The translations under genes and the position numbers were made by a program. The notes under the pieces are model-generated. The model was not told the origin of the DNA. It ran no database searches and was given only the letters and a program-made list of their open reading frames with translations. 53,083 nt of DNA from Gemmatimonadota bacterium (GTDB lineage Bacteria > Gemmatimonadota > Gemmatimonadetes > Longimicrobiales > Gaopeijiaceae). Numbering within the stretch: the first letter of the stretch is position 1; each line of letters opens with the position of its first letter. The stretch lies in contig VXMI01000067.1 in assembly GCA_009841165.1 (NCBI GenBank), positions 1 to 53,083 on the forward strand. The letters run 5' to 3'. Shown here in pieces: positions 43,460 to 52,291 of the stretch.

Positions 43460-43486
43460 ACATTACACAATGTCATGTTGACATTA
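43460..43486. promoter_or_regulatory. Palindromic operator upstream of DUF5715 gene
   Basis: AATGTCA-TGT-TGACATT (43469-43485) is a perfect 7-bp inverted repeat. A further ACATTA half-site lies at 43460-43465. The core CAATGT-N7-ACATTA has the same layout as the element at 484-502. It lies 16-42 bp upstream of the DUF5715 start. Confidence 0.55.
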
Positions 43487-46400
43487 CTTTCTGGCAGACA
43501 TCGGCGTGTCCGGGTGCGGGATGGTGTCCCGAGCGGACGCGCCGGTTGTATCCGCTTGCGCCGTATCCGCTTGCGCCGTGTCGGCCTCCACCACGTCGGC
43601 TGAATCGCCCGCCGGCGTTGGGTCCGTATCCGCAGCGGGGCCGGGCTCGGCGGCTTGTTCCGCAGGATCGGCGGGGCTTGGGAACCGCACCTCGCCCGTC
43701 GCCGGATCCACGGTAACCCTCGTCCGAATCATGGCCCGGTCGGAAAGGGTGCGTATGTTCGGGGCCAGCTCCGAAGGGCGTCGGAACCGATCCGCGCCCA
43801 CAAGTTCGCCGGGGCGCAGGTGGTGTTCCACGATCGTGAAGCCCACGAGACCGTCGCCGGGGCCGCCGGGCAAATCCAGGAGCACTCCGCCTTCGGGGGC
43901 GCCCCAGTGCTCGACGCTCGTCCAGTCGGCGCCTGCGGGAAGCTCTCGGCCGTTCACCGCCGTCGGCCGCGTGCCGTCACCGTCGAAGCGGAAGAGCATC
44001 ATCTCCGCGCCGATGGCCGAGGTGACCGAGAGACGCAGCACGTCGGCCGCGCTGGCCGAATCGGCGACGACCGAGACCGACGGTGGTGGAGCGTCCACCG
44101 CCTCGGCCCGTGCAACCGCGTAGCCGCGCCCCGACGGAGCGAACCCCCGCAGGGAATCGGCCGCTGATGCCGCGTCGAACGGCCCGGCCACCACCGTTGC
44201 CCACGCGACTCCCGGATCAGAGCCGTCCCGTGACGGATCCGTGCCCCACCAGGCGGCTCCGGTCTCATGATCCAGAGCGTAGACCAGCGTGGAGGGCGCA
44301 GGGCGGTCCGCGGACGGGGTTGCGGTCGACATGCCCACCGCGAGGAACGCGCCGCCTGCCATCAGAACGCCGACCGGCGCCCACCATGCGTTCGGTTCGC
44401 GCAGGACTTCAAGCACGGGCAGGAGCGCGATGAACGCGATCCCGATCAGCACCGCGAGCCACACCGCCAGTTCCAGCCCCATCGCCATCCAGACCGCTTC
44501 GGTCAGCGGGGTGAACACCACGACCGCCGGGATCGCTGCCAGCAGCACCAAGACCCAGCGCACAAGCCCCATCGGACGCGTTCGGGCCAGTCCCACCACC
44601 GCCAGGCCACCAATGCAAGCCGCGATCGAGGGCCACTGCAGGTTCATCGCGGCCATGGGGAACATCGCGGTCGCGGCGGCGGCCAATCCCACTGGCACGA
44701 TCAACGCACCTGTGGCCACCTCGGCCGCCGTCAGCCACACCCTGAGCACGCCGGCCACCAGGGCCGCAAGCGAAAGCGCGGCGAAAACGATGGCCAGGAC
44801 GTACCAGCCTTCCACATGGAACGCGCCCCCGTGCAACGCACCGAGTTCGGGGTGGGCCCCGCTGCGCCACTCGAAGAGATATCGGGCCAGCGCACCCGAC
44901 ATGGCCAGATACGCCAGGGAAGCGAGCAGGGCGATCACCACCGCCCCGGTCCGTGCCCCGAATCGCCTTCCCGCGACGAAAAGGGCCACCCACAACAACA
45001 CCGCAACGATCCCCAGCGCCCAGATCCAGACGGTGCCGTACGTCACCAGCCCCAGGTACGGGACGGAGATGTAGCTCACGTTCGGGGCGTCAACGCTGGT
45101 CAGATCCACGTTGCCGAGGTGCCGCAGCATGGCGAGGACGTGCTCTCCGTGATGCTGCACCGTGGCTTCCGACAGGTTGCCGGGAGAGTCGTAGACCTGG
45201 TGATACACATGCGGCCGGCCCACGGCCGCGAAGTTGAGGCCCTGGCGGCCCGCTTCCCTGAACGGTGTGAAGTCCGTGTCGTTGGGCATGCGCGGGTAGA
45301 TCTCGAAGCTCACCGAGTTCGTGGAGGGGTAGGGGTCGGCCAGCCGCAGCTGCTCGACCACCCAGCCGTTGTTCTCACCGGTTTCGAACATGATCGAGGC
45401 GCCGCCGCCGCCCCTCATTTCGATCGCCACGACGACCGCGACGTCGTCCATCCAGGGATGCTCGTCGACGAATGCGCGTGCGCCCAGCAACCCGAGTTCC
45501 TCGCCGTCGGTGATCAGCACGATCAGGTCGTTGCGAAGCTGCCCCAGCACCCCCAGCGCCCTCAGCGACTCGAGGATCGCGACCACTCCGGAGCCGTCGT
45601 CGCCCGCGCCGAGCGCGATCTCGCGGCTATCGTAGTGCGCGGTGACCAGCACCGCCCGCCCGCCGGGCTCCGATCCAGGGATCCTGGCCAGCACGTTCCG
45701 GACGGTGGCCGCCCGCGCGGAACTCGACCCCGAAACGACCGACGTCGACGTCTGGACCTCGGGCTCATGCCCGAGGCGCCGAAGCTCGTCCACCAGGTAC
45801 TCGCGAACCCGCGCGTGGGCGGGCGACCCGGGCGGCCTCGCTTCCGAGGCGATCCGCACCAGGTGTGCCATCGCTCGCCCCGAAGAGAAGATGGAGTCCG
45901 CCGCGGTGGCCGGGACTGGGGCGGGCATCGCCCGATAGGAACTGGAAAACCAGGCAGTCAGGAGAAGGACGACGAGCGTCAAGGGGCCACGCAGGCCGCC
46001 CCACGGCGCCGCCGCCGGATGCGGGTCGGATTGAGCCGCCTGCTCGGCCGCAAGGGCGCGGCCTTCCCGCCTGGCCTGCCTGGCCTCGCTGGCTGCACGG
46101 GCCTTTTGCTGCCGCTCGGACTTCCGCGCTTCCGCCCGCGCCTTCCGCGCCTCCAGCCGCTTCTTCCGGGCCTCGCTCCGCGCCTGCGCGGCCCGGCGCT
46201 TGCGTTCGGCCGGACGGGCTTTCTGGTCGCCCTCGGCTCGACCGCTCTCGGGCGTTCGCTCGGGCGCCGTGCCGGAGGCGCGATCCGGGCCGCCGGAAGC
46301 GCGGCCGGAGCCAGGCGGGGACGAGCTTCCGGGACCGGGTGGTGGTCCTTCCGCAGGCGCACCCTCGCCGGTTTCGCGCCGTTTGCGCGCGGCCACCTCG

Positions 46401-46492
46401 TCAGCGATCTCGCGCTCGAGCTCCTCTATCTCGTCTTCGCTGATCCCCAGTTCGGCAAAGCTCGGGATGCGCGGCAGCTTGTCCTTGCCCAT
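43484..46492 (-). CDS. Membrane-integral M28 peptidase, Fxna/ERMP1-like
   Basis: A 1002-residue peptidase. Residues 1-165 are cytoplasmic: an acidic start, a Pro/Gly/Ser linker, and a long Lys/Arg/Glu/Ala helix (about 91-150). A transmembrane segment (about 171-186) leads to the M28 domain (about 205-470). Zinc ligands are in VTAHYDS, GAGDDGSG, TDGEELGLLGA, VAIEMRGGGG and HVYHQVYDSPGN. The Glu in IEMRGGGG, the FETGENNGWVV segment and PNDTDFTPFR match the Fxna/ERMP1 subgroup. Several transmembrane helices follow (about 490-770), then a soluble domain and an acidic tail with ADTAQ repeats. The stop lies inside the DUF5715 operator region. Aminopeptidase activity towards the periplasm is expected. 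Confidence 0.88.
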   Translation of the reverse strand: MGKDKLPRIPSFAELGISEDEIEELEREIADEVAARKRRETGEGAPAEGPPPGPGSSSPPGSGRASGGPDRASGTAPERTPESGRAEGDQKARPAERKRRAAQARSEARKKRLEARKARAEARKSERQQKARAASEARQARREGRALAAEQAAQSDPHPAAAPWGGLRGPLTLVVLLLTAWFSSSYRAMPAPVPATAADSIFSSGRAMAHLVRIASEARPPGSPAHARVREYLVDELRRLGHEPEVQTSTSVVSGSSSARAATVRNVLARIPGSEPGGRAVLVTAHYDSREIALGAGDDGSGVVAILESLRALGVLGQLRNDLIVLITDGEELGLLGARAFVDEHPWMDDVAVVVAIEMRGGGGASIMFETGENNGWVVEQLRLADPYPSTNSVSFEIYPRMPNDTDFTPFREAGRQGLNFAAVGRPHVYHQVYDSPGNLSEATVQHHGEHVLAMLRHLGNVDLTSVDAPNVSYISVPYLGLVTYGTVWIWALGIVAVLLWVALFVAGRRFGARTGAVVIALLASLAYLAMSGALARYLFEWRSGAHPELGALHGGAFHVEGWYVLAIVFAALSLAALVAGVLRVWLTAAEVATGALIVPVGLAAAATAMFPMAAMNLQWPSIAACIGGLAVVGLARTRPMGLVRWVLVLLAAIPAVVVFTPLTEAVWMAMGLELAVWLAVLIGIAFIALLPVLEVLREPNAWWAPVGVLMAGGAFLAVGMSTATPSADRPAPSTLVYALDHETGAAWWGTDPSRDGSDPGVAWATVVAGPFDAASAADSLRGFAPSGRGYAVARAEAVDAPPPSVSVVADSASAADVLRLSVTSAIGAEMMLFRFDGDGTRPTAVNGRELPAGADWTSVEHWGAPEGGVLLDLPGGPGDGLVGFTIVEHHLRPGELVGADRFRRPSELAPNIRTLSDRAMIRTRVTVDPATGEVRFPSPADPAEQAAEPGPAADTDPTPAGDSADVVEADTAQADTAQADTTGASARDTIPHPDTPMSARK
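43548..43586. repeat. 15-bp tandem repeat in the M28 peptidase tail
   Basis: Two exact copies of GTATCCGCTTGCGCC (43548-43562 and 43563-43577) and a partial third encode ADTAQ-type repeats in the acidic C-terminal tail. Confidence 0.85.
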
Positions 46493-46501
46493 GTCGGCCC
46501 C

Positions 46502-47944
46502 CTACAGCGGCCCGTCCTCCCAGGGTCCCCACAGCGCGTACGTGGCGCTCGGAACCGAGCCCCCGGCCTCCCGGGAGCCCTGCGTGTTGAAGAATAGCAC
46601 CCGGCCGTCGGGGCTGAAGCACGAGCCGGCGAACTCGCCCGGCTGACGCCCGCCTTCGGCCTGCGGCGAGCGCACGAGATTGACCACGCGTCCCTCGCGG
46701 TCGAGGCCCCGCACGTATTGGTCTCCGCTGCCGTCCTCGCACATGATCAGTCCTCCGCGGGGGCTGACGACGATGTTGTCGGGGCTGTCGAGCACGTCGT
46801 GGGACGGCGACTCGAAGACCATCGTGAGTTCTCCGGTGTCCGCGCCGGTCGGGCGGTAGTGGAAGACCTGCCCGGCGGTCGCGTCGCCTCCGTTGGTGGA
46901 GACCACGTAGATGCCGCCGTCGCCGTGGAATGCGCCTTCCAGGCGGGCGAAGCGCGCGGCGCCCTTTGCCACGCCCTGCCGGAAGACGGCGAGGTGGTCG
47001 GATGCGGCGTCGGGCGGATCGGGGTCGTCGATGTCCACCCAGTGGGCGGGGAGCGTATCGCCGGCGGTCTGTCCACGGGCGGTGAGATAGCCGGGCTGTC
47101 CGGTGACGGCCATCATCTGCAGCCTGCCGCCGGCGGCGAGGACTCCGGGCTCGTTGGGGATGAAGCGGTAGAGGCCCGCGCCGGGGCGCCGGTCCGCCGC
47201 CCGGGGCACGTACCAGGTGTCCTCGGTCTCGTAGACGATGCCCGTATCGGGATCGACGGCGACCGCCTCGTGGATGAAGCGTCCCATGTCCCGGAGCGGC
47301 ACTGGGTCGACGGGGCCGGTGGCATCGGCCGGGACCTCGAAGATGTAGCCGTGGGGCTGTTCGAAGCCATCCTGGCGTCCGGAGGTGATCTCTTCGCACG
47401 ACAGCCAGCTTCCCCAGGGTGTGGGGCCGCCGGCGCAGTTGACTCGCGTGCCGGCGAGCGAGACGAACTCGTCGACAAGTTCCACGTTCAGGTCGCCGTT
47501 CGCTTCCGTGATCCGCACCTCGAGCGATGTGGTCCCGCCGGCTCCCTTGCCATCGTACGCGGGCTGGCCGATGGGCCGGGCCGTGTCGGCTTCGTCGACC
47601 ATCTCGTGGTTGCGGATCAGTCGCACGTTGCCGTTGGGAAGGGGGAAGGCGGCCATCCCGTCGAAGGCGTTCGGGACGGTGAGTCCGTCACGCACGGTCG
47701 AGGGCAGGCCCCCGGAGCTGAGCCGCAAACACGTGAAGCTCTCGGGGATCTCGAGTTCCGGGCAGTCGGCGCCGCGCGCAAGGTCGCCGTACGGCGTGAT
47801 GAAGAAGCCGCCCGGGCGATGTCGGTGCCGCGGCTGGGCGCTCGCATGGTTGCACGCGATCAGCCCGGCCAGCGACGGCGTGAGCGCAAGGCTGCCTCCG
47901 GCGGAGGCGAACTGCATGAGGAAACGACGGCGGTCGATGGACAT
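46502..47944 (-). CDS. PhoX-like (DUF839) Tat-exported protein
   Basis: A 480-residue protein with a twin-arginine leader (MSIDRRRFLMQFASAGGSLAL). The body is a PhoX/DUF839-type propeller: FRLIRNHEMVDEAD-like (here VRLIRNHEMVDEA), TPWGSWLSCEE, GRFIHEAVAVDPDTGIVYETED, LYRFIPNEPG, and the C-terminal DNIVVSPRGGLIMCEDGSG and EFAGSCFSPDGRVLFFNTQ. These carry the Glu/Asp residues that bind calcium and iron in PhoX phosphatases. Alkaline phosphatase activity is plausible but not certain, as several DUF839 proteins lack it. ATG 47944 is preferred because AGGAG lies nine bases upstream and it starts the Tat leader. It precedes the M28 gene by 9 bp. Confidence 0.87.
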   Translation of the reverse strand: MSIDRRRFLMQFASAGGSLALTPSLAGLIACNHASAQPRHRHRPGGFFITPYGDLARGADCPELEIPESFTCLRLSSGGLPSTVRDGLTVPNAFDGMAAFPLPNGNVRLIRNHEMVDEADTARPIGQPAYDGKGAGGTTSLEVRITEANGDLNVELVDEFVSLAGTRVNCAGGPTPWGSWLSCEEITSGRQDGFEQPHGYIFEVPADATGPVDPVPLRDMGRFIHEAVAVDPDTGIVYETEDTWYVPRAADRRPGAGLYRFIPNEPGVLAAGGRLQMMAVTGQPGYLTARGQTAGDTLPAHWVDIDDPDPPDAASDHLAVFRQGVAKGAARFARLEGAFHGDGGIYVVSTNGGDATAGQVFHYRPTGADTGELTMVFESPSHDVLDSPDNIVVSPRGGLIMCEDGSGDQYVRGLDREGRVVNLVRSPQAEGGRQPGEFAGSCFSPDGRVLFFNTQGSREAGGSVPSATYALWGPWEDGPL

Positions 47945-48177
47945 GCGGGTGAACTCCTGAATTGTCGCGGTGAGTGAATCGTGGCGGCGAGTGCTGCTGA
48001 ACGCTGTGGGCGGGAATGGGCCCAAGGCAAGCCCGGTGGCAAAGTTGTTTCGTGACGCCGCCGGGTGCCGTACATTGCCGGGCTGACGCTCGATGCGTCA
48101 ATTCCGGGTGTTTGGGCATTTGCGGGTCAGCTTGGCCTGCCCGGTGCCAGCGGGTCCGACAACAGCGAGAGGCGAAC

Positions 48178-49329
48178 ATGTTCATACAGAACCGGCGCGA
48201 GTTTCTGAAGACCACGGCGACGGCGGCCGGGGCTCTGGGTCTGGGTGTGGCCTGCGCCCCGTCCGAGGATCAGGCGGCTGGCGGCCCCGCCCCGATGTCC
48301 ATTCTGGTGCTGGGGGGCACAGGTTTCATCGGTCCCCACATGGTGCGCTACGCGGCTGCGCGCGGACACACCGTCACCCTGTTCAACCGGGGCAGGACAA
48401 ACACGCACCTCTTCCCCGAGCTGGAGAAGCTGGTAGGGGACCGCGACGGGGATCTGACCGCGCTGGAGGGCCGCAGGTGGGACGCGGTCATCGACAATTC
48501 GGGTTTCGTGCCGCGGCACGTGCGGGACTCGGCCGCGCTGCTGTCGGATTCGGGCCAATACATGTTCGTTTCGTCCATCTCCGCCTACAGGGACCTGGTC
48601 ACCGAGGGCATTACGGAGGACTACGAGGTCGGCCGCCTCGAGGATCCGACGGTGGAAGAGGTGACCGGCGAGACGTATGGCCCCCTGAAGGCTCTCTGCG
48701 AGGAGGCGGTGCAGGAGGTCTTCGGCGATCGCGCGAACGTTGTTCGTCCCGGGTACATCGTCGGGCCGGGTGACAACACCGACCGGTGGACCTACTGGCC
48801 GGTGCGAGTGGCGGCAGGCGGCGACATGCTTGCGCCGGGCACGCCGGACCAGCCGATCCAGTTCATCGACGCGCGCGACCTCGGGGCCTGGATGGTGCGG
48901 ATGCTGGAAGACCGGATCGGCGGTGTCTTCAACGGCGTCGGGCCCACGGAAGCGGTCACCTGGGGCGGATTCTTCCAGGCGTGCCGGGAGGTGAGCGGAA
49001 GCGATACGGAAATGCACTGGGTGGACTCGGGGTTCCTTCAGGAGCAGGGCGTAGCCTTCCCGATCTGGGCGGCCCGGGACAGCAGCTTCGGCGCCGTCCA
49101 TTCAGTCGATCTGTCGCGCGCGATCGAAGCCGGCTACACGAGCCGCCCGATGGAGGAAACCATCGGCGATACGTTAGAGTGGTGGAGCGGGCTGACAGAG
49201 GAGGACCGGCCGGGTGGCGTGATGTTCAGCGGGCTGCGGACGAGAGAGATGGGGTTTGAGCCGGCTACTATCGACCAGATGTTGGAGGCGGAGGCGGAGC
49301 TGCTGAGCGCTTGGGCGGCACGCGAATAG
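48178..49329 (+). CDS. Tat-exported NAD-dependent epimerase/dehydratase, probable lipoprotein
   Basis: A 383-residue extended short-chain dehydrogenase-type protein behind a twin-arginine leader (NRREFLKTTATAAGALGLGVAC) that ends in a lipobox-like GVAC. The Rossmann nucleotide site is ILVLGGTGFIGPHMV (about residue 41). Next come VTLFNRGRTN, FVSSISAYRD, and the catalytic-type Tyr of GETYGPLKALCEE, which keeps Y-x-x-x-K. The C-terminal part IQFIDARDLGAWMVRMLED and FNGVGP matches isoflavone-reductase/epimerase-like proteins. ATG 48178 begins the Tat motif; the frame is open upstream to 48016 without support. The divergent neighbour is the PhoX-like gene, and the 233-bp gap shows no distinct feature. 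Confidence 0.87.
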   Translation: MFIQNRREFLKTTATAAGALGLGVACAPSEDQAAGGPAPMSILVLGGTGFIGPHMVRYAAARGHTVTLFNRGRTNTHLFPELEKLVGDRDGDLTALEGRRWDAVIDNSGFVPRHVRDSAALLSDSGQYMFVSSISAYRDLVTEGITEDYEVGRLEDPTVEEVTGETYGPLKALCEEAVQEVFGDRANVVRPGYIVGPGDNTDRWTYWPVRVAAGGDMLAPGTPDQPIQFIDARDLGAWMVRMLEDRIGGVFNGVGPTEAVTWGGFFQACREVSGSDTEMHWVDSGFLQEQGVAFPIWAARDSSFGAVHSVDLSRAIEAGYTSRPMEETIGDTLEWWSGLTEEDRPGGVMFSGLRTREMGFEPATIDQMLEAEAELLSAWAARE

Positions 49330-49359
49330 CGAACGAACTCAAGGAACGACGAAAGAACC

Positions 49360-49701
49360 ATGGCGATTGAGGTCAACTGGACCCGGGATTCCGGAGTCCT
49401 GGTCGCGAAGCCGGTGGGTCGCGTCTACAGCTCCGACTATCTGGACTGGCAAAGCGAGCTGGAATCGGGCATTTCACCCGACGACAAGAAGCTGGTTGTC
49501 GACTTCGAGCAGGTCCCGTACCTGAGCAGCGCCGGCCTACGGATCCTGTTGATTACCGCGAAGCGGTTCACCGGGCCCGATCACGCGTTCTGCGTGTGTG
49601 CGCTGACTCGTCCGGTGCGGAAGGTCCTCGCCGCCAGCGGCTTTGACGCGCTCGTCTCGGTGTACGAATCCGCAGAGGAGGCGATCGCGGCGATCGGCTA
49701 G
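49360..49701 (+). CDS. STAS-domain anti-sigma-factor antagonist
   Basis: A 113-residue single STAS domain, cytoplasmic, of the SpoIIAA/RsbV type. The phosphorylatable Ser region is VPYLSSAGLRILLI (about residues 54-67). It follows the usual LVVDFEQ strand, and the C-terminal helix reads PVRKVLAASGFDALV. Members switch partner sigma or signalling kinases by reversible phosphorylation. No anti-sigma kinase or phosphatase lies nearby, so the partner is encoded elsewhere. It is 30 bp after the Tat epimerase gene and shares its stop-codon bases with the convergent DUF1028 gene. Confidence 0.9.
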   Translation: MAIEVNWTRDSGVLVAKPVGRVYSSDYLDWQSELESGISPDDKKLVVDFEQVPYLSSAGLRILLITAKRFTGPDHAFCVCALTRPVRKVLAASGFDALVSVYESAEEAIAAIG

Positions 49702-50552
49702 CTTCCCGCCTGGTTGTTCTCCGCCTTCCAGCGGTCGTAGCGCATTCTGAGCGTCCGGACCGGGTTGGCGTTCTCGCCTTCCTCGATGTTCTCGTCGGTC
49801 ACGTCGATGTAGAGCGAGTACTCGCCGTCGTTGAAGGACTCGCCCTCGGGGTCGTCGGGGTTCGCGACCAGGATGTAGGCGACGTGCGAGGTCTTCCCGT
49901 CGCAAGGCACATGGTCGAGTACGGGGTCCGATTCGCAGGTGCAGCGAACATCGCCGCCGTCGGCGTCCGCAGCCTCCATCGCCGCCATGACCCGGTCGGC
50001 CAGTGTGCCACCCTCGGCCTTGAAGGCCGCGACGCCGTTGTGCACCACGTCGTCGGAGGCCAGGATGTTGCCCTGCACCGAGAAGTAGATGCCCTCGGCC
50101 GGAATGCTGTCGGCCACGGCCAGCGAAGCCTCGCCGTTTCCGCTGCCGGAGTGGCCCGCACAGCGCCCCTGCAGGTCGACGATCCCGAACTGGCGCCGCT
50201 CGAACTGTGGGTCTTCGCTCAGCATTTCGATGATCCGGTCAGGCGCCGTCCCGTTCTTCAGCTCGGCGTATATCAACTCCTGGTTGGCGCGGGTCCGGTC
50301 CACCCCGGCCTGGGCCGCGGCGACGCCCACCCCCGGCACCACGATCGCCTGGATGTCCATGAGATCCCTGGCCGGGAACCCGGGGAACGCCCTCTGCGGC
50401 ACGCAGGTCGCCGACGCGATCACCACCTGTCCCGTGCGGGTGTCGATCGCGATCACGGACCAGGTCGCCGAGAGCAGAGCGGGGAACAGGGTCAGGAGCA
50501 GAAGCGAGCCAAGCACGCGGCGGGCTTGCCGCGCCATCGAGATGCGGGTCAT
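49698..50552 (-). CDS. DUF1028-family secreted protein (Ntn-hydrolase-like)
   Basis: A 284-residue DUF1028 protein with a signal peptide ([18 protein letters not shown]). The Ntn-type start is seen as [28 protein letters not shown]. Family motifs [32 protein letters not shown] and [11 protein letters not shown] follow. The C-terminal part has a Cys-containing insert ([16 protein letters not shown]). No activity is established for the family. GGAGG five bases upstream supports ATG 50552. Its TAG and that of the convergent STAS gene overlap on the palindrome CTAG (49698-49701), leaving no terminator space. It is divergent from the Gfo gene (80 bp). Confidence 0.87.
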   Translation of the reverse strand: MTRISMARQARRVLGSLLLLTLFPALLSATWSVIAIDTRTGQVVIASATCVPQRAFPGFPARDLMDIQAIVVPGVGVAAAQAGVDRTRANQELIYAELKNGTAPDRIIEMLSEDPQFERRQFGIVDLQGRCAGHSGSGNGEASLAVADSIPAEGIYFSVQGNILASDDVVHNGVAAFKAEGGTLADRVMAAMEAADADGGDVRCTCESDPVLDHVPCDGKTSHVAYILVANPDDPEGESFNDGEYSLYIDVTDENIEEGENANPVRTLRMRYDRWKAENNQAGS

Positions 50553-50631
50553 CGTTACCTCCGTTGCGGTTGTGAACCGACAACGTCCGACCACACCGGC
50601 CCATCGCGCAAGAAGAACGGAGTATCGACAA

Positions 50632-52119
50632 GTGTCTGAACAACTGACCCGCAGGGACTTCGTGGACCGCAGCGCCACCCTCGCCGCAGGCGCCATGATC
50701 GTTCCGCGGCACGTGCTCGGCGGCCCCGGCTACCGGGCACCGTCGGACAGGCTCAACCTCGCGATCATCGGGGTGGGCGGGCAGGGAACCGAGAACGCCC
50801 AGGAGTTCGGCACCGAGCACATCGCCGCAATCTGCGACGTGCACTGGGGAATCGTGCACCGGCGCGTCCAGGAGCGGCTCGTGGACGGCGACGGCAACCC
50901 CCGCGAGAAGGGTCACCGCTGGCGCGAACAGTTCCTGCAGGCGCGGCAGTACACCGACTTCCGCGAACTCCTGGACAGCGAAGCGGACCTGGACGCGGTG
51001 CTCATCGCAACCCCCGACCACCTCCACGCGACGATGGCCAAGGCGGCGATGGAGGCGGGGAAGCACGTCTATGTGGAGAAGCCACTCACCTACACCGTCC
51101 ACGAAGCCCGCGCGCTCGCCGAGATCGCACAGCGCACCGGGGTCGTCACGCAGATGGGCAACCAGGGCCACTCCGGCGACGACGCGCGGCTCGTCAACGA
51201 GTGGGTCCAGGCCGGCGTCATCGGCGATGTGACCGAAGTCCACATCTGGACCAACCGGCCGATCTGGCCGCAGGGGATCCGGCGTCCCGCACCCTGGGAG
51301 GAGGGCCTCAACCCGGGCTGGTACCAGCAGTGGCACCAGGGCGCGATCCAGTCACTCGCGGCGGACGTCATGGACGCGGGCTATCCCCTGCCGACCGGCA
51401 TGGACTGGGATCTCTACCTCGGCCCCACCACGAGGGACATCCCCTTCCACCCGGTCTACCACCCCTTCAACTGGCGCGGCTGGGTCGACTTCGGCGTGAG
51501 CGCGCTCGGCGACATGGGCGCGCACCTCGTGGATCATCCCTATTGGGCCCTCGGCCTCACCTACCCCACCACCATCGAGGCCACCTCGACCCCCTGGGGC
51601 GGCCCGGCGGACGACCCCGCTTCCTTCCCGCTCGCCATGCGCGCCCACTACGAGTTCCCGGCCCGCGGCTCCATGCCGGCGGTCGACCTCCACTGGTACG
51701 ACGGCGGCCTCATGCCCCCCCGCCCGTCCGCACTCCCCGACGACGTCGATCTCAACCGCACGGGCGGCGTCATGTTCGTCGGCGACCGCGGCATCCTGAT
51801 GCACGGCACCTACGGCCGCGATCCCCGCCTCTTCCCCGAGTCGCTGGCCGCCGAGGCCGCAGAGGTCCCTGAGACCCAGCCCCGTATCGAGGACACCCAC
51901 CAGATGAACTGGGTGAAGGCCTGCAAGGAGGACGGCGAGGCGTCATGCCCCTTCGACTACGCGTCGCGCCTGACCGAGGTCATGCTGCTGGGCATCGTCG
52001 CGCTCCGCACCGGCCAGGGGAAGAAGATCCACTACGATGCCGACGCGATGCGGGTCACAAACGTGGAGGAAGCCAACCGGTATCTGACGCGCGAATACCG
52101 GGAGGGGTGGGAGGTGTGA
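50632..52119 (+). CDS. Tat-exported Gfo/Idh/MocA-family oxidoreductase
   Basis: A 495-residue oxidoreductase with a twin-arginine leader ([20 protein letters not shown]) and no lipobox, so probably periplasmic. The NAD(P) site is [17 protein letters not shown], the second strand ends AAICDVH, and the catalytic-type [14 protein letters not shown] is intact, unlike the other Gfo protein in the window. [17 protein letters not shown] and [14 protein letters not shown] are typical of secreted sugar-related members. The C-terminal substrate domain includes [14 protein letters not shown]-like sequence (here [14 protein letters not shown]). GGAG nine bases upstream supports GTG 50632. Substrate unknown, probably a carbohydrate derivative. 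The 170 bp downstream to the repressor hold only the promoter below. Confidence 0.88.
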   Translation: MSEQLTRRDFVDRSATLAAGAMIVPRHVLGGPGYRAPSDRLNLAIIGVGGQGTENAQEFGTEHIAAICDVHWGIVHRRVQERLVDGDGNPREKGHRWREQFLQARQYTDFRELLDSEADLDAVLIATPDHLHATMAKAAMEAGKHVYVEKPLTYTVHEARALAEIAQRTGVVTQMGNQGHSGDDARLVNEWVQAGVIGDVTEVHIWTNRPIWPQGIRRPAPWEEGLNPGWYQQWHQGAIQSLAADVMDAGYPLPTGMDWDLYLGPTTRDIPFHPVYHPFNWRGWVDFGVSALGDMGAHLVDHPYWALGLTYPTTIEATSTPWGGPADDPASFPLAMRAHYEFPARGSMPAVDLHWYDGGLMPPRPSALPDDVDLNRTGGVMFVGDRGILMHGTYGRDPRLFPESLAAEAAEVPETQPRIEDTHQMNWVKACKEDGEASCPFDYASRLTEVMLLGIVALRTGQGKKIHYDADAMRVTNVEEANRYLTREYREGWEV

Positions 52120-52215
52120 GGCTCGCGGGCTGCGGGTAGGCTCGCGCAGCGCGGGCGGCTCCGTAAAGCGGTCCTCTGACAGGCACTCGATGGTGCGCCC
52201 AAAACCGACCCGGCG

Positions 52216-52243
52216 TTGACATGCGCGGCATTTCATATATCGT
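52216..52243 (+). promoter_or_regulatory. Promoter of the ArsR-type repressor gene
   Basis: TTGACA (52216-52221) and TATCGT (52238-52243), 16 bp apart, form a good -35 and a fair -10. The -10 overlaps the repressor's putative operator. Confidence 0.55.
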
Positions 52244-52255
52244 ATATTGACGATA
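52238..52255. promoter_or_regulatory. ArsR/SmtB-type operator
   Basis: TATCGT-ATATTG-ACGATA is a perfect 6-bp inverted repeat in an AT-rich island. It overlaps the -10 element and lies 37-54 bp before the repressor start. Position and form fit autorepression relieved by metal or metalloid. Confidence 0.6.
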
Positions 52256-52291
52256 AACGATCTAACCACGCAAACGGGTAAATGGGAAGCC

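Noticed and set aside
44267-46597. Plus-strand frame of 776 codons opposite the M28 peptidase
   Set aside because: Rich in His, Arg, Gln and Gly with no fold pattern; the opposite strand has intact zinc ligands and membrane helices.
46718-47977. Plus-strand frame of 419 codons opposite the PhoX-like gene
   Set aside because: No recognisable domain; the minus strand has a Tat leader, Shine-Dalgarno and DUF839 motifs.
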